Shown: in pieces, positions 52,199 to 60,205 of the stretch
Position numbering within the stretch: position 1 is the first letter of the stretch
Layout: each line of letters opens with the position of its first letter
Assembly: GCF_030814995.1 (NCBI RefSeq)
Contig: NZ_JAUSVX010000003.1
Location: 186,001 to 250,000, forward strand
From: Labrys wisconsinensis
GTDB lineage: Bacteria; Pseudomonadota; Alphaproteobacteria; Rhizobiales; Labraceae
Direction of reading: 5' to 3'
DNA length: 64,000 nt
Translations under genes and position numbers: made by a program
Notes under the pieces: model-generated
What the model was told of the DNA's origin: nothing
Databases searched by the model: none
The model's input: the letters and a program-made list of their open reading frames with translations, nothing else

Positions 52199-53671
52199 AT
52201 GAAACTCAGAGTGAGGCTCGATGCCGGAGCGCCGCGGCGCTGGCACAGGGCGCTGCTGGACCGCCTCGCCGCGCGTCCGGGAGTGACGGTGGAGGTCGAG
52301 GCGGCCTCGGGCCCGCCGCTGCCCGCCGGCGCGAGCCTGCTCTTCTCCCTGGAACGGCTGCTGCATGGGCTGCCTCCCGGAGGGCCGGCCGCGGCTGCCG
52401 CGCCCGCCGACTTCGCGGCCTTCCCGCGCGCCGACGGTCCGGCCGACCTGGTGCTCGACCTCTGCGGCGGCGCTCCCGCCGGCGCGACGCCGACCTGGAC
52501 CGTGGCCTATGACGGCATGGCCGGCGAGCTCGGCCTGCTGGCCGCCCTCGCCGCCGGCCGCGCGCCAGTCGTGACGGTCCACGATGGCACCCGCCTGGTC
52601 GCGCAGGGCCGGCCGGGCACCGAGCACGGCGGCATCCTGCTTCCGGCCTTCGAGGACACGCTCACTCGGACGACCAGCCTGATCCTGGCGGCCTTCGCCG
52701 GCGGCGCGTTCCATGCGCCGGCCGACCTGCCCTCGCCGCTCCATCCGGCCCCGACGCCTTCGCCCACGGTCCTGGGGAAGCGCGCGGCCCGGGAGGTCGC
52801 GGCCACGCTGGTCCGCCGCCTCTATCGCCTGTGCTACCACTCGCCCCATTGGCGGGTCGGCTGGCGCCGGGTCGACGGCCCCGACGTCATCGACCTCGAG
52901 GCGCACCCCGCCGGCGGCTGGCGCAACCTCGGCGATGACGGCCGGCGCTTCTACGCCGACCCCTTCCCGATCGAGCGCAACGGCGTGGTGACGCTGTTCG
53001 TCGAGGATTTCGCGCATCGGCTCGGCAAGGGCATCATCTCGGCGGTGGCGTTCGGGCCGGACGGCCCGCTGGGCGTGCCCGAGCCGGTGCTCGAGCTCGA
53101 TTGCCACCTGTCCTATCCCTTCGTGTTCGAGCGGGACGGCGAGACCTGGATGATCCCGGAAACCTCCGGCGCCGGCACTGTGGAGCTCTATCGCGCCACG
53201 CGCTTCCCCGGCGGCTGGGTCAAGGAGGCGACGCTGCTCTCCGGCCTCGTCGCCGGCGACGCGACGCTGGTCGAGCATGGCGGGCGCTGGTGGATGTTCG
53301 CCACGGTGCAGGACGGCGGCGGTGCCTTCTCCGACGCGCTCCACCTCTGGTCGGCGCCGGATTTCCGCGGGCCGTGGACGCCCCATGCCCACAATCCCGT
53401 GCTGATCGACATCGCCTCGGCACGGCCCGCCGGTCGCATGGTGCGGCGGAACGGCATGCTCTGGCGGCCGGTGCAGGACTGCCGCGCCGGCTATGGCGCG
53501 GCGCTCGGCCTGGCACGGGTGCTGCGCCTCGACGACGACGGGTTCGAGCAGGAGGTGGCGGCGACCCTGCGCGCCGGGCCGCTCTGGCCCGGGCGGCGCC
53601 TGCACACGCTCAACCGTGCCGGCCCGATCGAGGTGATCGACGGCTCGGCGCGAGCCCGCTTCGGCCGCTGA
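52199..53671 (+). CDS. GINT1-like beta-propeller protein of the exopolysaccharide locus
   Basis: A 490-residue protein. The N-terminal 200 residues are variable and Ala/Pro-rich. From about residue 230 the sequence repeats blades of the five-bladed propeller seen in glucosamine inositolphosphorylceramide transferase N-terminal domains and related GH43/GH130-like folds: FYADPFPIERNGVVTLFVED, then YPFVFERDGETWMIPETSG, GDATLVEHGGRWWMFATVQD and LHLWSAPDFRGPWTPHAHN. Aspartates at the blade starts could be catalytic. Glycan transfer or trimming is inferred. No signal peptide. ATG 52199 has only a weak ribosome-binding site. Confidence 0.72.
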   Translation: MKLRVRLDAGAPRRWHRALLDRLAARPGVTVEVEAASGPPLPAGASLLFSLERLLHGLPPGGPAAAAAPADFAAFPRADGPADLVLDLCGGAPAGATPTWTVAYDGMAGELGLLAALAAGRAPVVTVHDGTRLVAQGRPGTEHGGILLPAFEDTLTRTTSLILAAFAGGAFHAPADLPSPLHPAPTPSPTVLGKRAAREVAATLVRRLYRLCYHSPHWRVGWRRVDGPDVIDLEAHPAGGWRNLGDDGRRFYADPFPIERNGVVTLFVEDFAHRLGKGIISAVAFGPDGPLGVPEPVLELDCHLSYPFVFERDGETWMIPETSGAGTVELYRATRFPGGWVKEATLLSGLVAGDATLVEHGGRWWMFATVQDGGGAFSDALHLWSAPDFRGPWTPHAHNPVLIDIASARPAGRMVRRNGMLWRPVQDCRAGYGAALGLARVLRLDDDGFEQEVAATLRAGPLWPGRRLHTLNRAGPIEVIDGSARARFGR

Positions 53672-53691
53672 TCGCCGGGCGCTTGCCGCGC

Positions 53692-54900
53692 TCATGGTGC
53701 CGCCCTCGCATCGGCGGTCTCGCCGCCGAGCGCCCCGGCGAGGCCCGAGGCGGCGCGGCGCCCGATCTGCAGGCTGCGCCGGACGACCGCGTTGCGCAGG
53801 CGCCGCGCCGCCCAGACCGGCCCGGGATCGACCGCGACCGAGCGCGCATAGAGGCTGACCCGCAGGCTCCTGGCATCGCAGGCGCGCTTGACCGGATCGT
53901 CGTAGAACTGGCCGATCTTGGCCGCGTCCATGCCCGGCGTCGCCAGCCAGCGCGGTACGTGCTCGACGCACAGGCGCTCCACATCGGTCAGGACCCGCCG
54001 CACGCCGACGCCGGGAGCCGGACAGCCCGTGGCGAAGGCGTCGCCGATCACCACGACGCCGTCGCGCCGATGGTTCTCGGCCTGGATCAGGTCGATCGGC
54101 CGCACCTGCACCGGGCCGGCGACGTCGAGGCCGCGGCAGGCTTCTTCCAGGCCCGGCAGCATGGCGCGCAGCATCGCGGCCGGCTCCTGCCGGAACGCCT
54201 TGGTCCAGGGCTCGGCGACGTCGCGATACACGAAGAAATTGGCCCGCATCGTCTCACCGATCGGGAACAGGGTGAGATAGGCGACGCGGTCCTCGGGCCG
54301 GTGACCGAAATAGTTCAGGGTGTCGAAGGGATAGGATGCGGCGGGACGCGTGAGGTCGAAGGCCAGCGACAGGGAATGGCCGCGCCGGATCTCCCTGCGG
54401 CCGATGCCGGCGGTGCGGCGCACGGCGTCGCCGAGACCGGTGGCGATCACCAGGAGGCGCGCCTCGATGCGCCGGCCGTCGGCCAGTGCCACGGTCTGCA
54501 GGCTCGGGCCGGTCTCGACGTCGGTCACCCGGGCGACCAGGAAGCGGACCGTGTCCGGCAGAGCTCCGCGCAGGGCGTTGACGAGCCCCTCATAGGCGAA
54601 GCCATATTCGCGCTCGGCATGGCGCGACATCAGCCGGCCGAAGCGGAACACCCAGTTCTCGTCGATCGGCGTCGTGGCGGCGCGGATGGTGTCGCCGAAG
54701 CCGAGGCGGTCGAACAGCTCGACATGCGGGCGGCCGATCTTCTCGGCCCGGAAGTCGGGAGGATAGACCGCATGGATGTCGACCAGGGTGACGCTGCGCC
54801 CCGCCCGCGCCAGCACGGCGGCGGCCGAGGTGCCGGCCAGTCCCGCGCCGATGATCAGCACATCGGACCGTATCACTTCGGGATTGTCGTCTGACGGCAT
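53692..54900 (-). CDS. FAD-dependent oxidoreductase (paralogue A)
   Basis: A 402-residue flavoprotein of the p-hydroxybenzoate hydroxylase/geranylgeranyl reductase type. The FAD dinucleotide motif is IIGAGLAGTSAAAVLARAG (GAGLAG 18-23), followed by VYPPDFRAEKIG, LLVIATGLGDAVRR and the second FAD motif GDAFATGCPAPGVGV. No membrane span. It is clearly paralogous to the divergent gene at 55255. It could hydroxylate, halogenate or saturate a glycan lipid or other acceptor; no co-substrate is evident. ATG 54900 begins in family register. Confidence 0.84.
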   Translation of the reverse strand: MPSDDNPEVIRSDVLIIGAGLAGTSAAAVLARAGRSVTLVDIHAVYPPDFRAEKIGRPHVELFDRLGFGDTIRAATTPIDENWVFRFGRLMSRHAEREYGFAYEGLVNALRGALPDTVRFLVARVTDVETGPSLQTVALADGRRIEARLLVIATGLGDAVRRTAGIGRREIRRGHSLSLAFDLTRPAASYPFDTLNYFGHRPEDRVAYLTLFPIGETMRANFFVYRDVAEPWTKAFRQEPAAMLRAMLPGLEEACRGLDVAGPVQVRPIDLIQAENHRRDGVVVIGDAFATGCPAPGVGVRRVLTDVERLCVEHVPRWLATPGMDAAKIGQFYDDPVKRACDARSLRVSLYARSVAVDPGPVWAARRLRNAVVRRSLQIGRRAASGLAGALGGETADARAAP

Positions 54901-55254
54901 CGCAGAGGGCCTCGCTCGAACTGTTTCATCCCAGGACGAAGACGGCATCCCGGCCGTCACCCGCGCCATCACCGAGCAAGATCGAAGCCAGGCGACGGCT
55001 GAGCGCGAAGGGCCGCGATCGCACCGCGGCGGCGTGTCAGCCGGCGCCGAAGAGGCGGAGCGCCCACGCCGCCATGCCCGGCCGGCGTGCGCACGCTTCT
55101 TGCAGGACCCCGGGCACGGCGTCCGGCTGCGGAACGACGTCCCGTGCCGGGACGAGGCTGCAGCCACCGACGCCGGGCCGGGGGGCGGCTATCACGACCT
55201 CGCCAGCGAGGCTACGGTCTCGCCAGCGAGGCATCGACTTCAAGGGAGGCCCGC
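54901..55254. other. Divergent spacer between the paralogous FAD oxidoreductases
   Basis: 354 bp with no supported gene. It ends with the two 20-bp tandem units described at 55199-55238 next to the right-hand gene. Otherwise GC-rich and featureless. Confidence 0.45.
55199..55238. repeat. Tandem 20-bp repeat, each unit with an internal dyad
   Basis: CTCGCCAGCGAGGC occurs at 55199-55212 and again at 55219-55232, exactly 20 bp apart; each contains CTCGC-CA-GCGAG. The second copy ends 22 bp upstream of the GTG start of the right-hand oxidoreductase, just before its ribosome-binding site (GGGAGG). Two helical turns of spacing suit cooperative protein binding. Confidence 0.55.
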
Positions 55255-56475
55255 GTGCGGCCGGACATCACCCATTCCTCCGGACAGAACAGAACGGACG
55301 TCGCCGTGATCGGCGCCGGCCTCGCCGGCTGCTGCACCGCGGCAGCTCTGGCGCGGGCCGGCCTCGGCGTGACGTTGATCGACGCCATGGCGATCTATCC
55401 GCCGGCCTTCCGGGCCGAGGAGATCGACGACAGCCATCTGGCGGTGCTGGAGCGGTTCGGCTTGCGCCAGGCGGTGCTGCCGGTGCTCACGCCGATGGAC
55501 GACAATGTCTCCTTCCGCTTCGGCCGGCTGTTCTCGCGCCGGCTGTTCCGCGAATACGGCTTTGCCTATGGCGACCTCATCAACGCGCTGCGGCCGGCCC
55601 TGCCGGCGCAGGTCAGGCAGGTCATCGGCCGGGTGGAGCGGGTCGAGACCGGCCCCGAGCGGCAAATCATCGGCCTCGCCGACGGCACGGTCGTCGAAGC
55701 GCGCCTTCTGGTGATCGCCACCGGCCTCGGCGATGCCGTGCGCCGTGCCGTCGGCGTCGAGCGCATCGTCACCAGCAAGGCGCATTCGCTGTCGCTGGGC
55801 TTCACCATGGCGAGGCCCCGGTCGGACTATGCCTTCGAGAAGCTGACCTGCTTCAGCCACAGGCCCGAGGACCGCATCGCCTATCTCACCCTGTTCCCGC
55901 TCGGCGAGGCGCTGCGGGCCAATTTCTTCATCTACCGGACCATGGACGATCCCTGGGTGACCGCCTTCCGCCAGGATCCGCAGCCGCTGCTGCGAGCCGC
56001 CATGCCGGAGCTGGCGGAGCTCTGCCACGGCTTCGAGGTCACCGGCACGGTCGCGGCCCGGCCGATGGATCTGACGGTGTCGGAGGGCTACCGGCGCGAC
56101 GGCCTGGTGCTGGTGGGCGATGCCTTCTCGACCGTCTGCCCCGTGCCCGGCATCGGCGTGCGCAAGGCGCTCAGCGACGTCGAGCGGCTCTGCGTCCACG
56201 CGCCGCGCTGGCTGGAAACGCCGGGCATGGACGCGGGCAAGGTCGCGGCCTTCTACGACGACCCGGCCAAGCGGGCGACGGACGACGAGTGCATGCACAC
56301 CAGCCTGGTTGCCCGGTCGACCGCAGTGGACACGAGCCTGCGCTGGCGGGCGCGCCGGCAGCGCAACGCCCTGGCCCGCCGCGGCATCTATGCCGCCAAC
56401 AAGCTGCTGCGGCGCATCGACGGCTGGGAAAGGGACCTGCAAAGGCGGCCGGCGCCGTCCTGCGCACCCGCCTGA
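55255..56475 (+). CDS. FAD-dependent oxidoreductase (paralogue B)
   Basis: A 406-residue flavoprotein collinear with paralogue A: VIGAGLAGCCTAAALARAG (GAGLAG 20-25), IYPPAFRAEEID, LLVIATGLGDAVRRAVGV, ANFFIYRTMDDPWVTAFRQ and GDAFSTVCPVPGIGVRKAL match in order. Start GTG 55255 follows GGGAGG at six bases, while the open extension upstream reads through the tandem repeat. The head-to-head layout of two paralogues looks like an inverted duplication. Substrates of A and B may differ, or they may form a heterodimer. Confidence 0.84.
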   Translation: MRPDITHSSGQNRTDVAVIGAGLAGCCTAAALARAGLGVTLIDAMAIYPPAFRAEEIDDSHLAVLERFGLRQAVLPVLTPMDDNVSFRFGRLFSRRLFREYGFAYGDLINALRPALPAQVRQVIGRVERVETGPERQIIGLADGTVVEARLLVIATGLGDAVRRAVGVERIVTSKAHSLSLGFTMARPRSDYAFEKLTCFSHRPEDRIAYLTLFPLGEALRANFFIYRTMDDPWVTAFRQDPQPLLRAAMPELAELCHGFEVTGTVAARPMDLTVSEGYRRDGLVLVGDAFSTVCPVPGIGVRKALSDVERLCVHAPRWLETPGMDAGKVAAFYDDPAKRATDDECMHTSLVARSTAVDTSLRWRARRQRNALARRGIYAANKLLRRIDGWERDLQRRPAPSCAPA

Positions 56476-56573
56476 TCGCCGGAAGCGCGGGCGAGGCGTG
56501 CCAAACAGCCGCACCGCCTCGCGCGCGCCACAATCCTCGTTACAATCGTTCACAATTCGTTAACGTGACCGAC

Positions 56574-56783
56574 ATGCAGCGTTCGTCGAGCCTCACCGAC
56601 CCCGCCCAGCGCCGTCCCGCCCCTCCTGCGGGGATCGGCGCCGGCGCCTGCACGTCCGCCCTGCCGCTTCGCCGCTGGACGCGTCCGCGGAGCAAAGCCG
56701 AGGACACGCTCGTGGCGCGGATCGACGCGGCCGAGGCTCTCCTGCGGGCCGAGACCTGGGCCCGGATCCTGGAGATGGCGTAG
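56574..56783 (+). CDS. Possible small hypothetical protein
   Basis: A 69-residue frame with no recognised domain: a Ser/Pro/Ala-rich start (MQRSSSLTDPAQRRPAPPAG) and a C-terminal helix (DTLVARIDAAEALLRAETWA). Upstream DNA is AT-rich (56530-56565, with CACAATTCGTTAACG) like a promoter, but the ribosome-binding site is weak. It is kept as a doubtful gene. Confidence 0.35.
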   Translation: MQRSSSLTDPAQRRPAPPAGIGAGACTSALPLRRWTRPRSKAEDTLVARIDAAEALLRAETWARILEMA

Positions 56784-56892
56784 AGCCGACATCCCCGCCG
56801 CGACATCGGCCGTCGCCCTGCCCGGCGGCGGGCCGTGTTGGTTCGCAGCCCATGCCCTGCTATGCCTTTCGCCGTCTGGGAAGGACGAAGGC

Positions 56893-57918
56893 ATGCCGAG
56901 CATCGATGTTGCGCCTCTGGATCTCGAATCCGTCATCATGCGGGCGCTCGTCGCCAGCGGCGCGTCGCGGGCCAATGCCCGGCCCGTGGCCGAGTCGGCC
57001 GTAGCGGCGGAGGCGGCGGGCGCGGCTTCGCACGGCCTCGCCTATGTCCCGACCTATTGCGAGCACGTGCGCATCGGCAAGGTCGACGGCGCCGCCGTCC
57101 CGACCCTCGAGAGGGTCAAGTCCTCCCTGCTGGTGGCGGACGCCCGGTCCGGCTTCGCCCATCCCGCCATCGCGATCGGTTTCGACGCGCTGGTGCCGCT
57201 CGCCCGTGAGACCGGCGTGGCGGCCCTCGCCATCCGCAACTCCTACAATTGCGGCATGCTGAGCTTCCACACCGACCGGCTGGCGGCGGCGGGACTGATC
57301 GGCATCGGCTTCACCAACGCCCCGGCCTCGATCGCGCCGCCCGGCGGCATGCGCCCGGTGATCGGCACCAATCCCTTCGCGATCGCGATTCCGGACGGGC
57401 GCGGCGGCCTCGCCCTCTCCATCGACCAGAGCGCCAGCGTGGTGGCCAGGAGCGAGGTGATGAAGCACGCCCGCGAGGGCAAGCCGATCCCGGCCGGCTG
57501 GGCGCTGGACCCGGAGGGCCGGCCGACCACCGACGCGGCACTGGCCCTGAAGGGCACCATGGTGCCGACGGGCGGCTACAAGGGCGTCGGCATCGGCCTC
57601 ATGGTCGAGCTTTTGGCCGCCGCCGCGACCGGCGCGACGCTCGGCATCGACGCGAGCCCGTTCATGGCTCCGACGGGCGGACCGCCGCGCACCGGGCAGT
57701 TCTTCCTGGCGATCGACGCGGGCGCGAGCTCGGCCGGCCTGTTCCCGGAGCGAATAGCTCGACTGAGCGAAGCGTTCCTCGCCCAGCCCGGCGTGCGCCT
57801 GCCGGGCGCCCGGCGCGCTGCCGCCCGGGCACGCGCCGCGGCGACGGGAAGGCTCGCGGTGGATGCGGAGCTGCTCGCCCGCATCGCCGGCCTGGCGGAG
57901 ACGGCTGAGCCGGCCTGA
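56893..57918 (+). CDS. Ldh family oxidoreductase (malate/lactate dehydrogenase type 2)
   Basis: A 341-residue NAD(P)-dependent oxidoreductase of the Ldh/YlbC family, which includes malate, sulfolactate, ureidoglycolate and piperideine-2-carboxylate enzymes. Marks are AGAASHGLAYVPTYCEHVR (SHG 46-48), FTNAPASIAPPGGMRPVIGT, NPFAIAIPDG and GYKGVGIGLMVELLAAA. The catalytic-site stretch reads RNSYNCGMLSFHTDRL where many members have NSHHFG or NSNHFG, so the usual His is Asn here; this marks a distinct subgroup. ATG 56893 follows GGACGAAGG. It converges on the DUF3726 gene (29 bp gap) and probably shares a pathway with the transporter there. Confidence 0.86.
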   Translation: MPSIDVAPLDLESVIMRALVASGASRANARPVAESAVAAEAAGAASHGLAYVPTYCEHVRIGKVDGAAVPTLERVKSSLLVADARSGFAHPAIAIGFDALVPLARETGVAALAIRNSYNCGMLSFHTDRLAAAGLIGIGFTNAPASIAPPGGMRPVIGTNPFAIAIPDGRGGLALSIDQSASVVARSEVMKHAREGKPIPAGWALDPEGRPTTDAALALKGTMVPTGGYKGVGIGLMVELLAAAATGATLGIDASPFMAPTGGPPRTGQFFLAIDAGASSAGLFPERIARLSEAFLAQPGVRLPGARRAAARARAAATGRLAVDAELLARIAGLAETAEPA

Positions 57919-57947
57919 GCCGCAGCGCCGGCGAACCCTCGCCGGAC

Positions 57948-58556
57948 TCAATCATTGTCGGTGAGACCGGCGCCGGCCCCGGTCTCGCGCGACAGGGCGC
58001 TGGCCGGCACATAGGTCAGGGCCGCGAGGGCGCCGATCGCCCGCCAGTCCGACAGGCGCACCCGGCTCCGGACCGCCGGCAGACCGAGCGGAAACGCTTC
58101 GGGGGAGCCAGGTCCGACGGCCAGCCGTGCCGTGCCCGGCAGCGCGCCCGGCACGATCTGGGCCGGGCGGTCGAGCGACACCGCTCCATCGGCCTCGATC
58201 CGCACGACGAGACCGGGCCAGCGGACCGCCAGCGCCGTGCCGAGCGTCCTGGCACGCAGGGCGAGCACGGCCAGGCTCCAGAGCGGCACGCAGTCGCCGG
58301 CCTCACGCTCCTCATCCGCGGCCGAGCCGGCCAGGCCGTCGGCGAGGCGCAGGGCTGCGGCCAGGACCGTCGCGGCCGTGGGCGTGCCGAGCAGCCCGAG
58401 CAGGGCCGGCGCCCAGTCGAAGCCGTGGCCGGCCAGCCAGCGGGCGGCGCGGCCGGCCTCCTCGGCGGCGCCCCAGGGCAGGCCGGCGCCGCGCGCCGCC
58501 TTCATCGCCTGGGCCTCGACCTCGTTGAGGGAGAGCTCGATCGCGCCCGTATCCAT
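57948..58556 (-). CDS. DUF3726 family protein
   Basis: A 202-residue cytoplasmic protein. The N-terminal block SLNEVEAQAMKAARGAGLPW (residues 9-28) followed by GAAEEAGRAARWLAGHGFDW is the family signature. The C-terminal half is Ala/Leu/Gly-rich, with a strand-like VRWPGLVVRIEADGAVSLDR. Function unknown. The ATG overlaps the stop of the upstream 549-residue gene by one base (TGATG), so it is the last member of the ABC transporter operon. Confidence 0.72.
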   Translation of the reverse strand: MDTGAIELSLNEVEAQAMKAARGAGLPWGAAEEAGRAARWLAGHGFDWAPALLGLLGTPTAATVLAAALRLADGLAGSAADEEREAGDCVPLWSLAVLALRARTLGTALAVRWPGLVVRIEADGAVSLDRPAQIVPGALPGTARLAVGPGSPEAFPLGLPAVRSRVRLSDWRAIGALAALTYVPASALSRETGAGAGLTDND

Positions 58557-60205
58557 CACGCCTCCGCCGCCATATCGGTCGGATCGTCCGGAAACGGCGC
58601 GCCCTGGAAGAGGGTGATGCGCAGCCAACGATCGGAGCGCGGGTCGAAGCGCGTCGCCCCGAAGAAGGAGAGCTTGCAGCGCAGCAGGTCGATCGGACGC
58701 ATGCCGATATCGACGAGGTTGTCGCGGATCTCGGCATAGGGGTGATGGGCGACGAGCTGCACGCGCTGCGCCATGTGGCGCCAGGCGGGGCGCGCGGCGA
58801 CGAAATCGCCGACGGGCCGTGCGCCCGGCTCGCCGGCCAGCGCCTGGTGCAAGGCCCGTGCGTCGCGGGCGAAGGTCAGGGGCAGCTCGCGCTCGGCGCC
58901 CGGCTCGATGCCGCGTTCGCCCAGACGCGGCTCGAGCTTCTCCTCGGAGACGTACCAGAACCGCGCTTCGGCGCCCTGGCCCGGCGGGGCGAGAGCCCAG
59001 CCATAGTCGCGCTCGATCAGCGCGCCGAGGCCGGCGCAGGTCATCGTGCCGTCGAGGCCGTGTCCGCGCCATTCCTCCGCGCCCATCTCTTCCGCCAGGT
59101 CGTCGACGAGCGGACCATGCGGCTCGATCAGCAGCGCGACCAGGTATTCCTGCGCCTCCAGGTCGCAATGGGCTTCGGCGAAGCGATGGAGCGCGTCCCA
59201 GGAGCGCGCCGGCGGCGGCGTGCCGTCCGCTTCGGCGGCGAGGCCGGCGAGGTCCCGCGCCAGCGCCGCGATCCGGGCGGCCTGGATCTCGTCCTGCGTG
59301 CGCCAGGCGACGACGGCGGCGCGGGCCTGCCGCAGGAGGCCGCAGAAGGCCTGCCAGGCGGCATCGGACACCGGGGCGGCCCGCACGCGGGCGAGCGCCC
59401 GCTCGCGGGCCAGGATCCAGCGATGCAGCAGCATGGGGTGGCGCACCAGGAAGGGCGCCATGCCGAGGCCGGTGGCGTTGCCCACGCCGAGGAGGCGCCG
59501 CAGGGCCGGCGCGAGCCGGGCGGCGCCGGACGCCCGGACAGCGGCACAATGCTCGGCGAGGTCGACGGTGAAGGCGCGGATCAGCCAGACCGTCAGCATC
59601 TCGGCGCTGAACGGGCCGGAGAGATCGCGCCGATCCGCCAGCACGTCGCGGTCGGCGATGCCGAACTTGCCGTTGCCGTAGACCGCGGTGGTGCGCATGA
59701 GGTAGCCGACCTCGTCGAGCATCGCCGCCGCCGGCTGGCCGCCTGCCGCCAGCGCGGCGACCACGGCGTCGAACAGGCGCACGCTCTTGTTGGCGCGCGA
59801 GAGGATCAGGTCGCGTGCGGCGAAGCGGCCGGCCTCCTGCAAGGGCACCTCATGCGCCAGCCGGGCGATCTCGGCGGCATCCGGCACGCCGTCATAGAGG
59901 ACGTAGCTGGTATCCCAGGCCTCGGCGATCACGCGGTCGGTGCGCAGATCCGGCGCGAGATCGCGCGAGAACGCCACGAGGCTGTAGCGGTTCGCCGGCG
60001 TCTCCACGGTGTAGACGGCATGGCCGAAGCCGTCCGGCCCGATCGCCCAGACCGGACGGGCGAAGCGCCAGCCTTCGCGCCCCATCCGGCGCAGCAGCGA
60101 GAGCGAGAAGCTCAGGCGCGTGCGGTGCATGGTCCCGAGCCGATCGAGGCGCATGACGACCGAGGGTGGCCGCAGGGCCGCCTCCGGAGGGCCGGCGGCG
60201 GTCAC
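58556..60205 (-). CDS. Conserved hypothetical protein of the ABC transporter operon
   Basis: A 549-residue protein I do not recognise. No signal peptide or membrane span. Notable segments are AGPPEAALRPPSVVMRLDRL, then TRLSFSLSLLRRMGREGWRF, VWAIGPDGFGHAVYTVETPA, NRYSLVAFSRDL, MLDEVGYLMRTTAVYGNGKF and the C-terminal FVAARPAWRHMAQRVQLVAH. Several His/Asp/Glu clusters could be catalytic. It starts at GTG 60205, overlapping the LivM stop (GTGA), and ends one base into the DUF3726 ATG. The frame stays open to 61294, but that is a shadow of the transporter genes. Its position implies an enzyme for the imported compound. Confidence 0.72.
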   Translation of the reverse strand: MTAAGPPEAALRPPSVVMRLDRLGTMHRTRLSFSLSLLRRMGREGWRFARPVWAIGPDGFGHAVYTVETPANRYSLVAFSRDLAPDLRTDRVIAEAWDTSYVLYDGVPDAAEIARLAHEVPLQEAGRFAARDLILSRANKSVRLFDAVVAALAAGGQPAAAMLDEVGYLMRTTAVYGNGKFGIADRDVLADRRDLSGPFSAEMLTVWLIRAFTVDLAEHCAAVRASGAARLAPALRRLLGVGNATGLGMAPFLVRHPMLLHRWILARERALARVRAAPVSDAAWQAFCGLLRQARAAVVAWRTQDEIQAARIAALARDLAGLAAEADGTPPPARSWDALHRFAEAHCDLEAQEYLVALLIEPHGPLVDDLAEEMGAEEWRGHGLDGTMTCAGLGALIERDYGWALAPPGQGAEARFWYVSEEKLEPRLGERGIEPGAERELPLTFARDARALHQALAGEPGARPVGDFVAARPAWRHMAQRVQLVAHHPYAEIRDNLVDIGMRPIDLLRCKLSFFGATRFDPRSDRWLRITLFQGAPFPDDPTDMAAEA

